From Sinorhizobium sojae CCBAU 05684 (GTDB lineage: Bacteria > Pseudomonadota > Alphaproteobacteria > Rhizobiales > Rhizobiaceae), in NCBI RefSeq assembly GCF_002288525.1, contig NZ_CP023067.1:2800501-2864500 (forward strand): 64,000 nucleotides of DNA, read 5' to 3'. Both the position numbers and the translations under genes were made by a program. Below, in pieces: positions 20,012 to 28,903 of the stretch (within the stretch, counting starts at the first letter, position 1; each line of letters begins with the position of its first letter). Under the pieces are notes generated by a model. The model had not been told where the DNA came from. It did not search any database and worked only from the letters and a program-made list of their open reading frames with translations.

Positions 20012-21159
20012 CACTTGTTCCCCTCTTTCGCGCCGTCGAAGGCCGGGTGCACGACCGTGCCGCCGTGGCTCAGCGCCGTCGCCTTGACGAGTTCGTCCTC
20101 CATGTTCAAAGCCAGCCGCTTTTCCTCCTTCGAGACCAGCGTCTCCAGGAAGGTGACGAGGTTCTTGGCGTAAAGAAGCGAGGCGGAGGCGGCGATGCGG
20201 CCAGGCACGTTGAGGTGGCCGACGACCTTGACGCCTTCCACCTCCGCGACCGTGCCGGCTTCGGCGCCTTCGACATTGCCGCCGCGCTCGACGGCGAGGT
20301 CGATGACAACCGAGCCGGGCTTCATGGATTTCAGCATCTCGCGCGTGACGAGCCGCGGCGCCGGCCGCCCCGGGATCAGCGCCGTGGTGATAACGATGTC
20401 CTGCTTGGCGATGTGCTCGGCGACGAGCGCCGCCTGTTTGGCCTGGTATTCCTTCGACATTTCCTTGGCATAGCCGCCGGCGGTCTCGGCCGCCTTGAAC
20501 TCCTCGTCCTCGACGGCGATGAACTTGGCGCCAAGCGAGGCGACCTGCTCCTTGGCGGCCGGACGGACGTCGGTGGCGGACACCATGGCACCCAGGCGCC
20601 GGGCGGTAGCGATCGCCTGCAGGCCGGCGACGCCGGCGCCCATGACGAAGACCTTCGCCGCCGGCACCGTGCCGGCCGCCGTCATCATCATCGGCAGCGC
20701 CCGGTCGTATTCATGGGCCGCGTCGATCACCGCCTGGTAGCCGGCGAGGTTCGCCTGGGAAGACAGAACGTCCATCGATTGCGCCCGGGTGATCCGCGGC
20801 ATCAGTTCCATGGCGAACGCGGTGAGCCCGGCCTTCGCCATCCCGGCGATCGCCTCCTCGTTGCCATGGGGGTCCATGATGGCAATGACCAGCGCGCCCG
20901 CCTTGTAGCCCTTGATCTCGGCCACCGTCGGGCGGCGCACCTTCAGCACGACGTCGGCACTCTTGGCGTCCTTCGCCGTGCCGATCCGCGCACCGGCCTT
21001 CTCGTATTCCGCATCGGGAATGCGCGAACTGAGGCCCGCACCGGCTTCGACGACGACCTCGAAGCCGAACGATCGGATTTTCTTCACCGTCTCAGGCGAG
21101 CCCGCCACGCGCGGTTCATTCGGATCGGATTCCTTGGCTATAAAGACGATCTCGCTCAA
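20011..21159 (-). CDS. pntAA: NAD(P) transhydrogenase, alpha1 subunit (NAD-binding)
   Basis: Peripheral domain I binding NAD(H), about 382 residues. The N-terminus [20 protein letters not shown] matches the family start, and the NAD-binding region reads [24 protein letters not shown] when split at the GxGxxG motif. I place the start at TTG 21159 because it is preceded by an excellent Shine-Dalgarno (GAGGGGGA) and coincides with the conserved N-terminus. Starts further upstream add about 70 residues with no family resemblance. It is the first gene of pntAA-pntAB-pntB. Confidence 0.93.
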   Translation of the reverse strand: MSEIVFIAKESDPNEPRVAGSPETVKKIRSFGFEVVVEAGAGLSSRIPDAEYEKAGARIGTAKDAKSADVVLKVRRPTVAEIKGYKAGALVIAIMDPHGNEEAIAGMAKAGLTAFAMELMPRITRAQSMDVLSSQANLAGYQAVIDAAHEYDRALPMMMTAAGTVPAAKVFVMGAGVAGLQAIATARRLGAMVSATDVRPAAKEQVASLGAKFIAVEDEEFKAAETAGGYAKEMSKEYQAKQAALVAEHIAKQDIVITTALIPGRPAPRLVTREMLKSMKPGSVVIDLAVERGGNVEGAEAGTVAEVEGVKVVGHLNVPGRIAASASLLYAKNLVTFLETLVSKEEKRLALNMEDELVKATALSHGGTVVHPAFDGAKEGNK

Positions 21160-21457
21160 TAGTCCCCCTCCATCGGCCCGCACTAGGTCTGGACGGCGGG
21201 CATCTAGATCGATTGCCGAGCGGGTCGCCAGCAGCGGTCCGCCCTCTCGCGTGTCTCGCCGGATCGCCCCCGATCCAAGCAAAAGCCATGCGCCACCATT
21301 CAAAAGTGTCACAGCGCTGGTAGCGATGGACACTCTTCGCTCGAAGGCGGTTTTGGCCGCCGTCGAAACCAATGCTCCTCACAGGGTGAGGGAAAACCGG
21401 ATAGTCCTCCGGCAGCGGCGACGGGGCATCCTCCTCCCGCCTTCGGCAAGGCAGGTG

Positions 21458-21682
21458 TTAGCGCAGGAAGAAATAGCCAGCGACGTTGAGGAGGATGAAA
21501 AGGATGAGGGAACTGAAGAAGCCCATGGTCGTGAAGAAGCCAGCGGCCATGGCGATCAGCAGTGCGACGCAAAACAGCGTGCCGTACTTGGTTGCGTTGA
21601 GAAAGAGGTTGTAGGTCTTCTCGTGCTCGGAATAATCCATCGGAGCGCCCGTCTCTGCCGGTCCCGAATGATGCTCTGCCAT
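21458..21682 (-). CDS. aa3-type cytochrome c oxidase subunit IV-like small membrane protein
   Basis: A 74-residue protein beginning MAEHHSGPAETGAPMDYSEH and ending in two hydrophobic helices (TLFCVALLIAMAAGFFTTMG and FSSLILFILLNVAGYFFLR). The YxxHEKTYxxF-like segment before the first helix is characteristic of the bacterial aa3 oxidase subunit IV family. It is not next to other cytochrome oxidase genes; in many alphaproteobacteria it lies beside pnt genes as here. The ATG at 21682 was chosen over a longer open frame because the homology starts there. It lies 298 bp upstream of the pntAA start. Confidence 0.8.
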   Translation of the reverse strand: MAEHHSGPAETGAPMDYSEHEKTYNLFLNATKYGTLFCVALLIAMAAGFFTTMGFFSSLILFILLNVAGYFFLR

Positions 21683-22267
21683 CGTCAAAACTCCAGAATG
21701 CTGCGGCACCGCCAATAGGCGGGCACATGATCCACGAATTGAGCACCTGCGCAACGCGCAGGACACCCCCTTGGTTTCCGCATACACAATGCGCGGGGTG
21801 TTCGCAACGAAAACCCTTCCGCTTGGGCTGCTGCATGGTCGATGGCTGAGGCTCAGCGCAGTCAGTTCCGTCCTGTCGCCGAGCTTGAGAAGCGCGCAGG
21901 TGCGCTCGTTGGCAACCACGATATGACCGTCGCCGTCCGGCAGGAGCCGGCGGACCCCGCGCCTGCAGACGGCACTTTTCAGCGCAGCGCGGCCCTCGGA
22001 ACGCACAAGGGATGCTGCAACTTCTCGAAATCTACGCATCGGGCTCTCCGGAAAATAGGGTCCGCATTCGGGTCGATGCGGTAATACTCCGGAGTTGACT
22101 TTCACGCGTATCTGGCGCCAAGGCTTTTCGCATGAGCCGGAGCGGGTACGGACGGGGCGCCACCGTTCAGCTGCGTTTTCCTCAGACCACGCAAAGGTCG
22201 GCTTAGCACTTTGAATTGCTTGCATGGCTTTGTCCCTGAACATGCAGCAATAGATCGACGGAGCCTG
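21683..22267. other. gene-poor interval upstream of the small subunit IV-like gene
   Basis: About 585 bp without a gene I can support. On the minus strand an in-frame ATG at 22039 with GGAG in front would encode about 118 residues running into the downstream small protein (MRRFREVAASLVRSEGRA...). The first 60 residues look protein-like, then the sequence becomes Ser/Arg/Cys-rich, which suggests either a decayed gene or chance. The right end contains a degenerate palindromic repeat and the leader of the amidotransferase gene. Confidence 0.35.
22205..22250. repeat. second, degenerate copy of the TTTGAATTGCTGCATG palindrome
   Basis: TTTGAATTGCTTGCATG at 22210-22226 and CATGCAGCAA at 22241-22250 form a stem with one bulged T. 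The preceding CAGACC...CGCAAAGG and TAGCAC resemble the right arm of the GCGCGTCT-type hairpin at 9755-9804, so this looks like a worn composite of both repeats. It ends 17 bp before the amidotransferase start codon. Confidence 0.6.
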
Positions 22268-23026
22268 ATGATGTCGAAACCTGTCGTTGCCATTCCCTCC
22301 GACTTCCGCGAGTTTGACGGCAATGTCTGGCATGTGGTTGCCCATCAATATGTGCGTGCGGCCGTCGAAGGAGCCGGCGTGATGCCCTTCCTAGTCCCGG
22401 CGCTCGAATCCGGCAATGACGTCGACGAGATTCTCGACCGCGTCGACGGCGTGCTTGCAAGCGGCGCCCGCTCCAATGTCCATCCGTCGCTTTACGGCAG
22501 GGAGGCGACAGAGGCGGATGGCCCCTTCGATCCGGGCCGCGACGCGACGAGCCTGCCGCTCATCCGTCGCGCGCTCGACCGCGGCATTCCGCTATTCGCC
22601 ATCTGCCGCGGCGTCCAGGAACTCAACGTCGCCCTCGGCGGCACGCTGGCGACCGAAATTCAGGAGCAGCCGGGTATCTGGGATCACCGCAAGCCGGACG
22701 TGCCTGATCTCGACGTCGCCTATGGCATTCGGCAGGACGTGATCGTCAAGGAGGGAAGCTGCCTCGCCCCCGTCCTCGGCGTCGGCCGGGTCCGGGTCAA
22801 TTCACTGCATCGCCAGGCGATTGCCGCCACCGCGCCTCGCCTGGCCGTCGAGGCGGTGGCTGAGGACGGCACGATCGAAGCCGTATCTGTCATCGGCGCC
22901 AAAGCCTTTGCCGTCGGTGTGCAATGGCACCCGGAATATTGGGTCAGGACCGACGCCCCGTCGGCCGCCTTGTTCAAGGCCTTCGGCGACGCGGTCCGCG
23001 CCTACCGGGAAAACAAGCGCAACTAG
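22268..23026 (+). CDS. class I glutamine amidotransferase-like protein (PuuD / gamma-glutamyl-GABA hydrolase family)
   Basis: A 252-residue cytoplasmic hydrolase of the peptidase C26 group, which cleaves gamma-glutamyl amides such as gamma-glutamyl-GABA. The nucleophile elbow PLFAICRGVQELNVALGG (Cys near residue 116) and the catalytic HPE in GVQWHPEYW are present, along with VNSLHRQAI. The start is ATG 22268 or 22271. A palindromic repeat sits in its leader. It converges with the hydroxyacid dehydrogenase gene, only 2 bp apart. The polyamine catabolism role is inferred from the family; no other puu genes are nearby. Confidence 0.85.
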   Translation: MMSKPVVAIPSDFREFDGNVWHVVAHQYVRAAVEGAGVMPFLVPALESGNDVDEILDRVDGVLASGARSNVHPSLYGREATEADGPFDPGRDATSLPLIRRALDRGIPLFAICRGVQELNVALGGTLATEIQEQPGIWDHRKPDVPDLDVAYGIRQDVIVKEGSCLAPVLGVGRVRVNSLHRQAIAATAPRLAVEAVAEDGTIEAVSVIGAKAFAVGVQWHPEYWVRTDAPSAALFKAFGDAVRAYRENKRN

Positions 23027-23028
23027 GT

Positions 23029-23991
23029 CTATCGGGAATTGCGCTCGAACGGCGTCTCGGCGACGGGCGTCAGGGCCCTTCCATGCGTGAACCAGGCCTC
23101 GAGATTGTCGACCACCAGATCTGCCATGGCGCCGCGGGTGACCACCGATGCGGAGGCCACGTGCGGCAGCAGCGACACGTTCGGGAGTGCGATGAGCGCT
23201 TCCGGTACATGTGGCTCATTCTCGAAGACGTCGAGTCCGGCGCCGGCAATCGTGCCGTCCTGAAGCGCCGTGATGAGGGCGGCTTCGTCGACCGTCGAGC
23301 CGCGGCCTACATTAATCACCACGCCGTTAGGACCGAGCGCCGAGAGAACCCCCGCATTGACAGCCTTCGCCGTACTCGGCGTTCCCGGTACGATCACGAT
23401 CAGCGTATCGACCGCCTCGGCAAGGCTTGCCAGGCTAGGGTAATACGGAAAGGCGATGTCTTCGCGCCGGCTGCGCGTGTGATAGGCGATCGGCAGACCG
23501 AAGGCCTCGAGCCTGCGGGCGATCGAGAGCCCTATTCTGCCAAGGCCGTAGAGGCCGACCTTTCGTCCCCGAAGCGACAACGGCGAAAGCGGAAAGGCGC
23601 CTTCGTGCGCCCAGCGGCCCTGCCGAAGCCATTGTTCCGCCCGAGGCAGGCGTCGGACCGCATTGATCAGCAGGCCGATCGCCGTGTCGGCGACTTCCTC
23701 GTTCAGCACGTCCGGCGTATTGGTGACGACGATCCGACGCGCGGCGGCGCGGTCGACATCGACACCGTCATAGCCGACCCCGAAATTGGCGATGATCTCA
23801 AGCCTGGGGAATCGATCCATCAATTCGGTCGGCAGCCGACCGGAAACGGCAATGCCCACGACATCCGCCATCTCCGCCGGCACCAGAGCCGGATCGGCAC
23901 GTTCGATCAGCACCGTCTCGAACATGTCCGGCAGCCGTTCGAGAATGCGTGGATTGACCTTGCCGGGAACGAGAATTCGGGGACGGCTCAT
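23029..23991 (-). CDS. D-isomer specific 2-hydroxyacid dehydrogenase (GhrB-like)
   Basis: A 320-residue NAD(P)H-dependent dehydrogenase, probably reducing glyoxylate, hydroxypyruvate or related 2-oxoacids. The N-terminal catalytic domain is followed by the cofactor-binding motif VGLYGLGRIGLSIARRLEAF (around residue 145); HTRSRR after the second beta strand suggests NADP preference. Catalytic residues are placed as usual: NVGRGSTVDEAAL (Arg), AGLDVFENEP (Glu) and SLLPHVASAS (His). It is followed upstream by a LacI regulator on the same strand, 72 bp away, which may control it. Confidence 0.88.
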   Translation of the reverse strand: MSRPRILVPGKVNPRILERLPDMFETVLIERADPALVPAEMADVVGIAVSGRLPTELMDRFPRLEIIANFGVGYDGVDVDRAAARRIVVTNTPDVLNEEVADTAIGLLINAVRRLPRAEQWLRQGRWAHEGAFPLSPLSLRGRKVGLYGLGRIGLSIARRLEAFGLPIAYHTRSRREDIAFPYYPSLASLAEAVDTLIVIVPGTPSTAKAVNAGVLSALGPNGVVINVGRGSTVDEAALITALQDGTIAGAGLDVFENEPHVPEALIALPNVSLLPHVASASVVTRGAMADLVVDNLEAWFTHGRALTPVAETPFERNSR

Positions 23992-24063
23992 CTAAGTTCC
24001 TTTGCGAAGCGAAGCGGTGCGGTGCGTGTTGCAGCGCATCCTGCTCCAGTACACCGGTAAGGA

Positions 24064-25089
24064 TCAAGCGATGACGCGGAGAGGCCCGGTTGACTGGCGG
24101 ATGCGCATTTCCGGCTTTATCAGATGGATTCCATCCGGCTCGTGGCTGCCGGAGAGCTTGTCCAAGAGTGCGCGCGCGGCGCTACGCCCGACTTCGGCCT
24201 GGCCGTTCCACACGGTCGTCAGCGCCGGCGTGGCAATCGACGCCTCCTCGAGATCGTCATAGCCCGTTACTGAAATATCCACGCCGGGCACTAGGCCGGC
24301 GCGAGCGATGCCGTTCATCATGCCGATCGCCACGAGATCGTTCCAGCAGACGACAGCCGTCGGCTTTTGCGGCAGCGACAGAAGATGCACGGCCGCCTCA
24401 AAACCGCCCTGCTTGGAACGGGGGCCGGGAATGCGCAGATCCGGATCGACGTCGATATTGGCCTTGCGCAGCGCATTGACATAGCCCTGGTAACGGTCTC
24501 GCCCGGTGGAGGTCTGATCGGTGCCGCCGACCATGGCGATGCAGCGGTGGCCGAGGCCGATCAGGTGGTTGGTCGCAAGCGCGATGCCATAGGCGTCGTC
24601 ACCGCGGAAGATCGGCACGTCCAACCCATCGATCGAGCGTGCGATCAGGATTGCGGGCATGGCGTTGTCCTCGGCAAGCTGGATGTCCTCCGGCGGCGTG
24701 CCGATCGCCGGCGACATGATGACGCCATCGCCGCCGAGTTGCAGCAGCGTCTCGATGAAATCGCGCTGCTTCTCGACGGAATCGTAGTGATTGGAAAGGA
24801 TGAAAGTCTGCTTGTCGCGATCGAGCTCCGCCTCGATCGCCTTCAGGATTTCTCCGTAAAACGGGTTCATTATGTCATGCACGACGACGCCGATGATGCC
24901 GGAGCGTGACGTCCTAAGGCTGGCGGCGCGGCGATTGTAGATATAGCCGAGAGCCCGCGCCTGCTCCTTGATCTTGTCGCGCGTTGCAGCCGCAACAAGC
25001 GGGCTGTCTCGCAATGCCAGGGATACCGTCGCCGTCGAAAGGCCGAGTGTTTCCGCGATTGTCGAAAGCTTGACCTTTTGCGCCACCAT
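24064..25089 (-). CDS. LacI family transcriptional regulator
   Basis: A 341-residue repressor-type protein. The N-terminal HTH and hinge are clear (KLSTIAETLGLSTATVSLAL, residues 6-25, then the hinge YIYNRRAASLRT), followed by a periplasmic-binding-like sensor domain (SGIIGVVVHDIMNPFYGEIL). It probably responds to a sugar or sugar derivative. Downstream on the same strand is the 2-hydroxyacid dehydrogenase gene. A palindrome TTTAAAC-T-GTTTAAA lies 45 bp upstream of the start, suggesting autoregulation. Confidence 0.92.
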   Translation of the reverse strand: MVAQKVKLSTIAETLGLSTATVSLALRDSPLVAAATRDKIKEQARALGYIYNRRAASLRTSRSGIIGVVVHDIMNPFYGEILKAIEAELDRDKQTFILSNHYDSVEKQRDFIETLLQLGGDGVIMSPAIGTPPEDIQLAEDNAMPAILIARSIDGLDVPIFRGDDAYGIALATNHLIGLGHRCIAMVGGTDQTSTGRDRYQGYVNALRKANIDVDPDLRIPGPRSKQGGFEAAVHLLSLPQKPTAVVCWNDLVAIGMMNGIARAGLVPGVDISVTGYDDLEEASIATPALTTVWNGQAEVGRSAARALLDKLSGSHEPDGIHLIKPEMRIRQSTGPLRVIA

Positions 25090-25133
25090 ACCCCCCGTAC
25101 CTGATGATGTGTTCCAGCCCGTTTTAAACCCTC

Positions 25134-25148
25134 TTTAAACTGTTTAAA
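25134..25148. promoter_or_regulatory. probable operator upstream of lacI-type gene
   Basis: A perfect dyad TTTAAAC-T-GTTTAAA lies between the LacI gene (start 25089) and the end of the MarR gene; a further TTTTAAAC half-site is at 25122-25129. Its location upstream of a LacI gene is the main support. Confidence 0.5.
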
Positions 25149-25179
25149 TCATCGCTGCAATCGGGAAGACGGTTGAACG

Positions 25180-25680
25180 TCACTCCGCTCGCGCCGCCTG
25201 CAGATTGCTGTCGACGATCCGCAGGAGTTTCAGGAGCGTGCGCACCTGTTTGTCGGTGAGCCCGCGGGTGGCGAGTCTCTCCGAGTACTGGCCGGCCTCG
25301 GCAATCCTTTGCAGCCGGTCGCGCCCCGGAGCCGTGAGATAGACCTTGGTCAGCCGCGCATCATCCTCGTCCGGCCGACGTTCGAGGAAGCCCTGCGCTT
25401 CCATGCGGCCGATCGTGCGCGTCATGGTCGGCGCTTTGACCCCGAGCCTGGCGGCAAGTGCCCCGGCGGTCAGCCCGTCGGTTTCGCCAAGGGCCAGCAT
25501 GACGCCGTCCTGCCCCGCATAAAGGCCGCTCTCGATCAGGTTGCGGGATAGCACGGTACGCATTGAGCGCGCAGCCTGGACGAGCACCGAAGCGAGATCC
25601 TGATCATGCACTTCGGCGTTAAGCTCATCCTTCCTCTTGCCGTTCTTGCCCTTCTTTTCGGCTTTGCTCTTCTTGCCCAT
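25180..25680 (-). CDS. MarR family transcriptional regulator
   Basis: A 166-residue winged-helix regulator with an unusually Lys-rich N-terminus (MGKKSKAEKKGKNGKRKDE), followed by the MarR core: recognition helix region GALAARLGVKAPTMTRTIGR and the wing ERRPDEDDARLTKVYLT. MarR proteins commonly repress divergently transcribed genes and release on binding a phenolic or other small ligand. It is divergent from the creatininase-family gene with a 112-bp AT-rich spacer between them, which is where an operator is expected. Confidence 0.92.
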   Translation of the reverse strand: MGKKSKAEKKGKNGKRKDELNAEVHDQDLASVLVQAARSMRTVLSRNLIESGLYAGQDGVMLALGETDGLTAGALAARLGVKAPTMTRTIGRMEAQGFLERRPDEDDARLTKVYLTAPGRDRLQRIAEAGQYSERLATRGLTDKQVRTLLKLLRIVDSNLQAARAE

Positions 25681-25792
25681 TGAACCTCCGCCGAATCCCT
25701 TGCACCACCTTTATAACAATAGTGCTTGTGATTACGAACTGTATGACTCAAATAACAATTTTACGACATTCGCTGCTGAGGACCGAAGAGAT

Positions 25793-26584
25793 ATGTCGAT
25801 GCCGAAGCCCCGCTGGGAGGACAATCCAGCCGAACTTTCGCCCGTTGAGCGGCACGATTGGATTGCCGTCCTGCCGCTCGGCGCCGAGGAGCAGCATGGC
25901 CCCCATCTTCCCTTCGAAACCGACCGGCTGATCGCCGAAGGCATAGTCGAGCGCGTCATTGCGGCACTGCCTGCGGATCTGCCGGCGACATTTCTGCCGG
26001 TCGAGCCGGTCGGCTATTCGGTCGAGCATATGGACGTGGCGGGGACCCGGACGCTCGCCTACGGCGAAGCGATCGAGCGCTGGCTCGGCATCGCCGAACA
26101 CCTTGCCGCCCTCGGCATCCGCAAGCTGGTGATGCTGAATGCCCATGGCGGCAATTCTCCCCTGACGACGATCGTCGCGACCGAGGCGCGGATACGTTTC
26201 GACATGCTCGCTGTCGCGACGAGCTGGACCCGCTTCGGCCAGCCGGAAGGCTGGATCGGGCCTGAGGACAAGGCGGTCGACATTCACGGCGGCGACATCG
26301 AGACCTCGGCGATGCTGACCCTTTACCCCGAGAAGGTGGACATGGCGAAGGCCCGCCATTTCCACTCGCGCCAGAGCGAGTTCGCCCGCCGCTTCCGGCA
26401 TCTGCGCGCCTATGGTCCGCATGCCTTCGGCTGGAAGATGTCGGACCTTAATCCCGAAGGTGCCGCCGGCAATGCCGCCGCCGCCACGGCGGAGCGCGGC
26501 AAAACCCTCATCGCCCACGCGGTGAAGGGCATCGTCGAGTTGCTTCAGGACGTTCAGGCCTTCGACGCTGACGACCTTTCCTGA
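25793..26584 (+). CDS. creatininase family protein (creatinine amidohydrolase-like)
   Basis: A 263-residue metal-dependent amidohydrolase. The family motifs are intact: VLPLGAEEQHGPHLPFETD (metal-binding Glu/His/Asp, residues 25-43) and MLNAHGGNSP (residues 113-122), plus DIHGGDIETSAM. Members include creatininase, the mycofactocin maturase MftE and riboflavin or FAPy deformylase-like enzymes; the actual substrate cannot be told. The frame is open upstream, but ATG 25793 has GAAGAG in front and matches the domain start. The divergent MarR gene probably regulates it. Confidence 0.88.
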   Translation: MSMPKPRWEDNPAELSPVERHDWIAVLPLGAEEQHGPHLPFETDRLIAEGIVERVIAALPADLPATFLPVEPVGYSVEHMDVAGTRTLAYGEAIERWLGIAEHLAALGIRKLVMLNAHGGNSPLTTIVATEARIRFDMLAVATSWTRFGQPEGWIGPEDKAVDIHGGDIETSAMLTLYPEKVDMAKARHFHSRQSEFARRFRHLRAYGPHAFGWKMSDLNPEGAAGNAAAATAERGKTLIAHAVKGIVELLQDVQAFDADDLS

Positions 26585-26624
26585 TCGCGTCGCCTGCGCT
26601 GGGTGCCGACGAAAGTCGGGCCAT

Positions 26625-26653
26625 TTGCGCTTCGCTCCGCCATCTCCTATATG
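26625..26653 (+). promoter_or_regulatory. sigma70-type promoter of the COG0523 GTPase gene
   Basis: TTGCGC (26625-26630), a 17-bp spacer, and TATATG (26648-26653) lie 51 bp before the start codon. No Zur-type dyad was recognised around it. Confidence 0.55.
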
Positions 26654-26704
26654 AGACGCCAACACTTTAGATAGCTGCGCGCATCGCCAATCCTCGAGGC
26701 CCCC

Positions 26705-27823
26705 ATGACCGAAACATCGACGCAGAAGCCGATCCCCGTCACCGTGCTCACGGGTTATCTCGGCGCCGGCAAGACGACGCTCCTCAACCGCATCTTGAGC
26801 GAGAATCATGGCCGCCGCTATGCGGTCATCGTCAACGAATTCGGCGAGATCGGCATCGACAACGACCTCATCGTCGAGTCCGACGAGGAAATCTACGAGA
26901 TGAACAATGGCTGCGTCTGCTGCACGGTCCGCGGCGACCTGATCCGGGTGGTCGAAGGGCTGATGCGCCGTCCCGGCCGTTTCGATGCCATCATCGTCGA
27001 GACCACCGGGCTTGCCGATCCGGTGCCGGTCGCCCAAACCTTCTTTATGGACGATGACGTGCGGGCCAAGACCGAGCTCGACGCCGTCGTGGCGCTGGTC
27101 GACGCCAAGCACCTGCCGCTCCGACTGAAGGACAGCCGGGAGGCGGAAGACCAGATTGCATTTGCCGATGTCGTGCTGCTCAACAAGACGGATCTCGTCA
27201 CGCCCGAAGAACTCGACCGGATTGAGGCGACGGTGCGTGTGATCAACCCGTCCGCCCGTATCTACCGGACCCAGCGCTCAGAAATTGAGCTGACCAAGGT
27301 CCTCGACCAGGGCGCCTTCAATCTCGAGAAGGCGCTCGAAAACGATCCGCACTTCCTCGATCAGGACCAGCATGACGACCACGTCTGCGGCCCCGACTGC
27401 GATCACGATCACCACCCCCATCATGATCATCATGATCATCATGATCATCATGATCATCACGACCATCATGATCACGACCATGGTCACCACCACCATCACC
27501 ACGGACCGTCGCCGATCCATGACGTGACGGTGCAATCGATCTCGCTACGCGGCGGCGAGATGATCCCGGAGCGCTTCTTCCCTTGGATCCAGAAGGTCAC
27601 CCAGACGCAGGGTCCGAACATATTGCGCCTCAAAGGCATCATCGCCTTTGCGGGCGACGCTCAGCGCTATGTGGTCCAGGGCGTGCACATGATCATCGAG
27701 GGCGACCACCAGCGCCCCTGGAAGGAGGACGAGAAGCGCGAGAGCCGCCTCGTCTTTATCGGCCGTGATCTCGACCGCGAGATGCTCGAGCGCACCTTCA
27801 AGGCCTGCGAAGCCCAGGCATGA
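26705..27823 (+). CDS. CobW/COG0523 family metal-chaperone GTPase with His-rich tract
   Basis: A 372-residue G3E-family GTPase that delivers a metal, most often zinc or cobalt. Walker A is [15 protein letters not shown] (residues 14-28), the metal-binding CxCC motif is [12 protein letters not shown] (Cys71-Cys74 region), and NKTD is the base-recognition motif. Between about residues 220 and 265 there is a metal-storing His/Asp tract preceded by CGPDC; the C-terminal CobW_C domain follows ([18 protein letters not shown]). The long tract suggests zinc handling rather than cobalamin synthesis, and no cob genes are nearby. A WD40 protein gene follows in the same direction. Confidence 0.93.
   Translation: MTETSTQKPIPVTVLTGYLGAGKTTLLNRILSENHGRRYAVIVNEFGEIGIDNDLIVESDEEIYEMNNGCVCCTVRGDLIRVVEGLMRRPGRFDAIIVETTGLADPVPVAQTFFMDDDVRAKTELDAVVALVDAKHLPLRLKDSREAEDQIAFADVVLLNKTDLVTPEELDRIEATVRVINPSARIYRTQRSEIELTKVLDQGAFNLEKALENDPHFLDQDQHDDHVCGPDCDHDHHPHHDHHDHHDHHDHHDHHDHDHGHHHHHHGPSPIHDVTVQSISLRGGEMIPERFFPWIQKVTQTQGPNILRLKGIIAFAGDAQRYVVQGVHMIIEGDHQRPWKEDEKRESRLVFIGRDLDREMLERTFKACEAQA
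27422..27475 (+). repeat. in-frame 9-bp tandem repeat coding the His-rich tract
   Basis: Four perfect copies of CATGATCAT (27422-27457) are followed by two imperfect copies (27458-27475). Each unit codes His-Asp-His, so gain or loss of units would keep the frame. Confidence 0.85.
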
Positions 27824-27887
27824 TCGCCAGCGGGATTTGCCGGATTTCGAATGACATCAAGCTGAAACGAGAGAGCCTGCCCAACTG

Positions 27888-28877
27888 ATGCCGACCGTCG
27901 CACCGCTCGATCTCGAAGGCCACATCGTCGGCGTGGCCTTTTTGAAAGACATCCCCTTCTTCGCCGGGGCCGCCGGCGCCATTCACCGGCTTGATCACGG
28001 CCACAGGACGACGGAAGCGCATGACGGCCTGTTGTCGCTTGCCTATGACGAAGCGAGCGAAACGCTTCTGACCGGCGGCGAAGACGGCAAGGTGATGCGC
28101 CTCCTGGCCGACGGGACGGCGAGCCTCGTCGCCGAAACGCCGCGCAAGTGGATCTCCGAGGTCGCGGCCGGGCCTCAAGGCGCGGTCGCATACGCCTTCG
28201 GCAAAACCACCTATGTCCGCCTTGCCGACGGCACGACAAAGGAATTCGCCGAGGAGCGCACCGTCGAGGGCATTGCCTTTGCTCCCAAGGGGTTGCGCAT
28301 CGCGGTTGCGCGCTACAACGGCGTCTCGCTGCACTGGGTGGCGATGGCCGGGAAAGCCGTCGACCTCGAATGGAAGGGTGCCCATACGAGCGTCACCTTC
28401 TCTCCCGACGGACGCTTCGTCGTCACCTCGATGCAGGAAAACGCCCTGCATGGCTGGAAGCTCGACACGAAACCCGGTGCCGACGCGCGGCACATGCGCA
28501 TGACCGGCTATCCCGCCAAGGTGAAATCGCTTTCCTGGTCCGCCAAAGGCAAGTGGCTTGCTTCATCCGGCGCGCCGGCGGCGATCGTCTGGCCCTTCCA
28601 GGGCAAGGACGGGCCCATGGGCAAGGCGCCGCTCGAACTGGGGACCCGCGGCAACACCATGGTGACGGCGGTCGCCTGCCACCCGGCGGAAGACATCGTC
28701 GCGATCGGCTATGAGGACGGGATGGTCATCGCCGCCCGCTTCGCCGACAGCAAGGAAGTGCTGCTGCGCCGCCCCGGCAAGGGCGCCATCACCGCCATGG
28801 CCTGGAATAAGAACGGCCGCCAGCTCGCGTTCGGTTCGGCGGCTGGTGATTCTGGTGTGGTGGATATTGCTGGGTAG
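27888..28877 (+). CDS. WD40-repeat beta-propeller protein
   Basis: A 329-residue protein without signal peptide, made of repeated roughly 40-residue blades: LSLAYDEASETLLTGGEDGK, EGIAFAPKGLRIAVARYNGV, VTFSPDGRFVVTSMQENALH, and TAMAWNKNGRQLAFGSAAGD near the end. WD40 propellers are protein-interaction platforms. It starts 64 bp after the COG0523 GTPase gene on the same strand, and this pairing suggests a joint role in metal handling, but this is inference from position only. Confidence 0.85.
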   Translation: MPTVAPLDLEGHIVGVAFLKDIPFFAGAAGAIHRLDHGHRTTEAHDGLLSLAYDEASETLLTGGEDGKVMRLLADGTASLVAETPRKWISEVAAGPQGAVAYAFGKTTYVRLADGTTKEFAEERTVEGIAFAPKGLRIAVARYNGVSLHWVAMAGKAVDLEWKGAHTSVTFSPDGRFVVTSMQENALHGWKLDTKPGADARHMRMTGYPAKVKSLSWSAKGKWLASSGAPAAIVWPFQGKDGPMGKAPLELGTRGNTMVTAVACHPAEDIVAIGYEDGMVIAARFADSKEVLLRRPGKGAITAMAWNKNGRQLAFGSAAGDSGVVDIAG

Positions 28878-28903
28878 TGGGTGACAACGGTCTGTTGACG
28901 GTT

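Noticed and set aside
27422-27475. Tandem repeats as a possible CRISPR array
   Set aside because: The units are contiguous 9-bp coding repeats without spacers and in frame with the GTPase.
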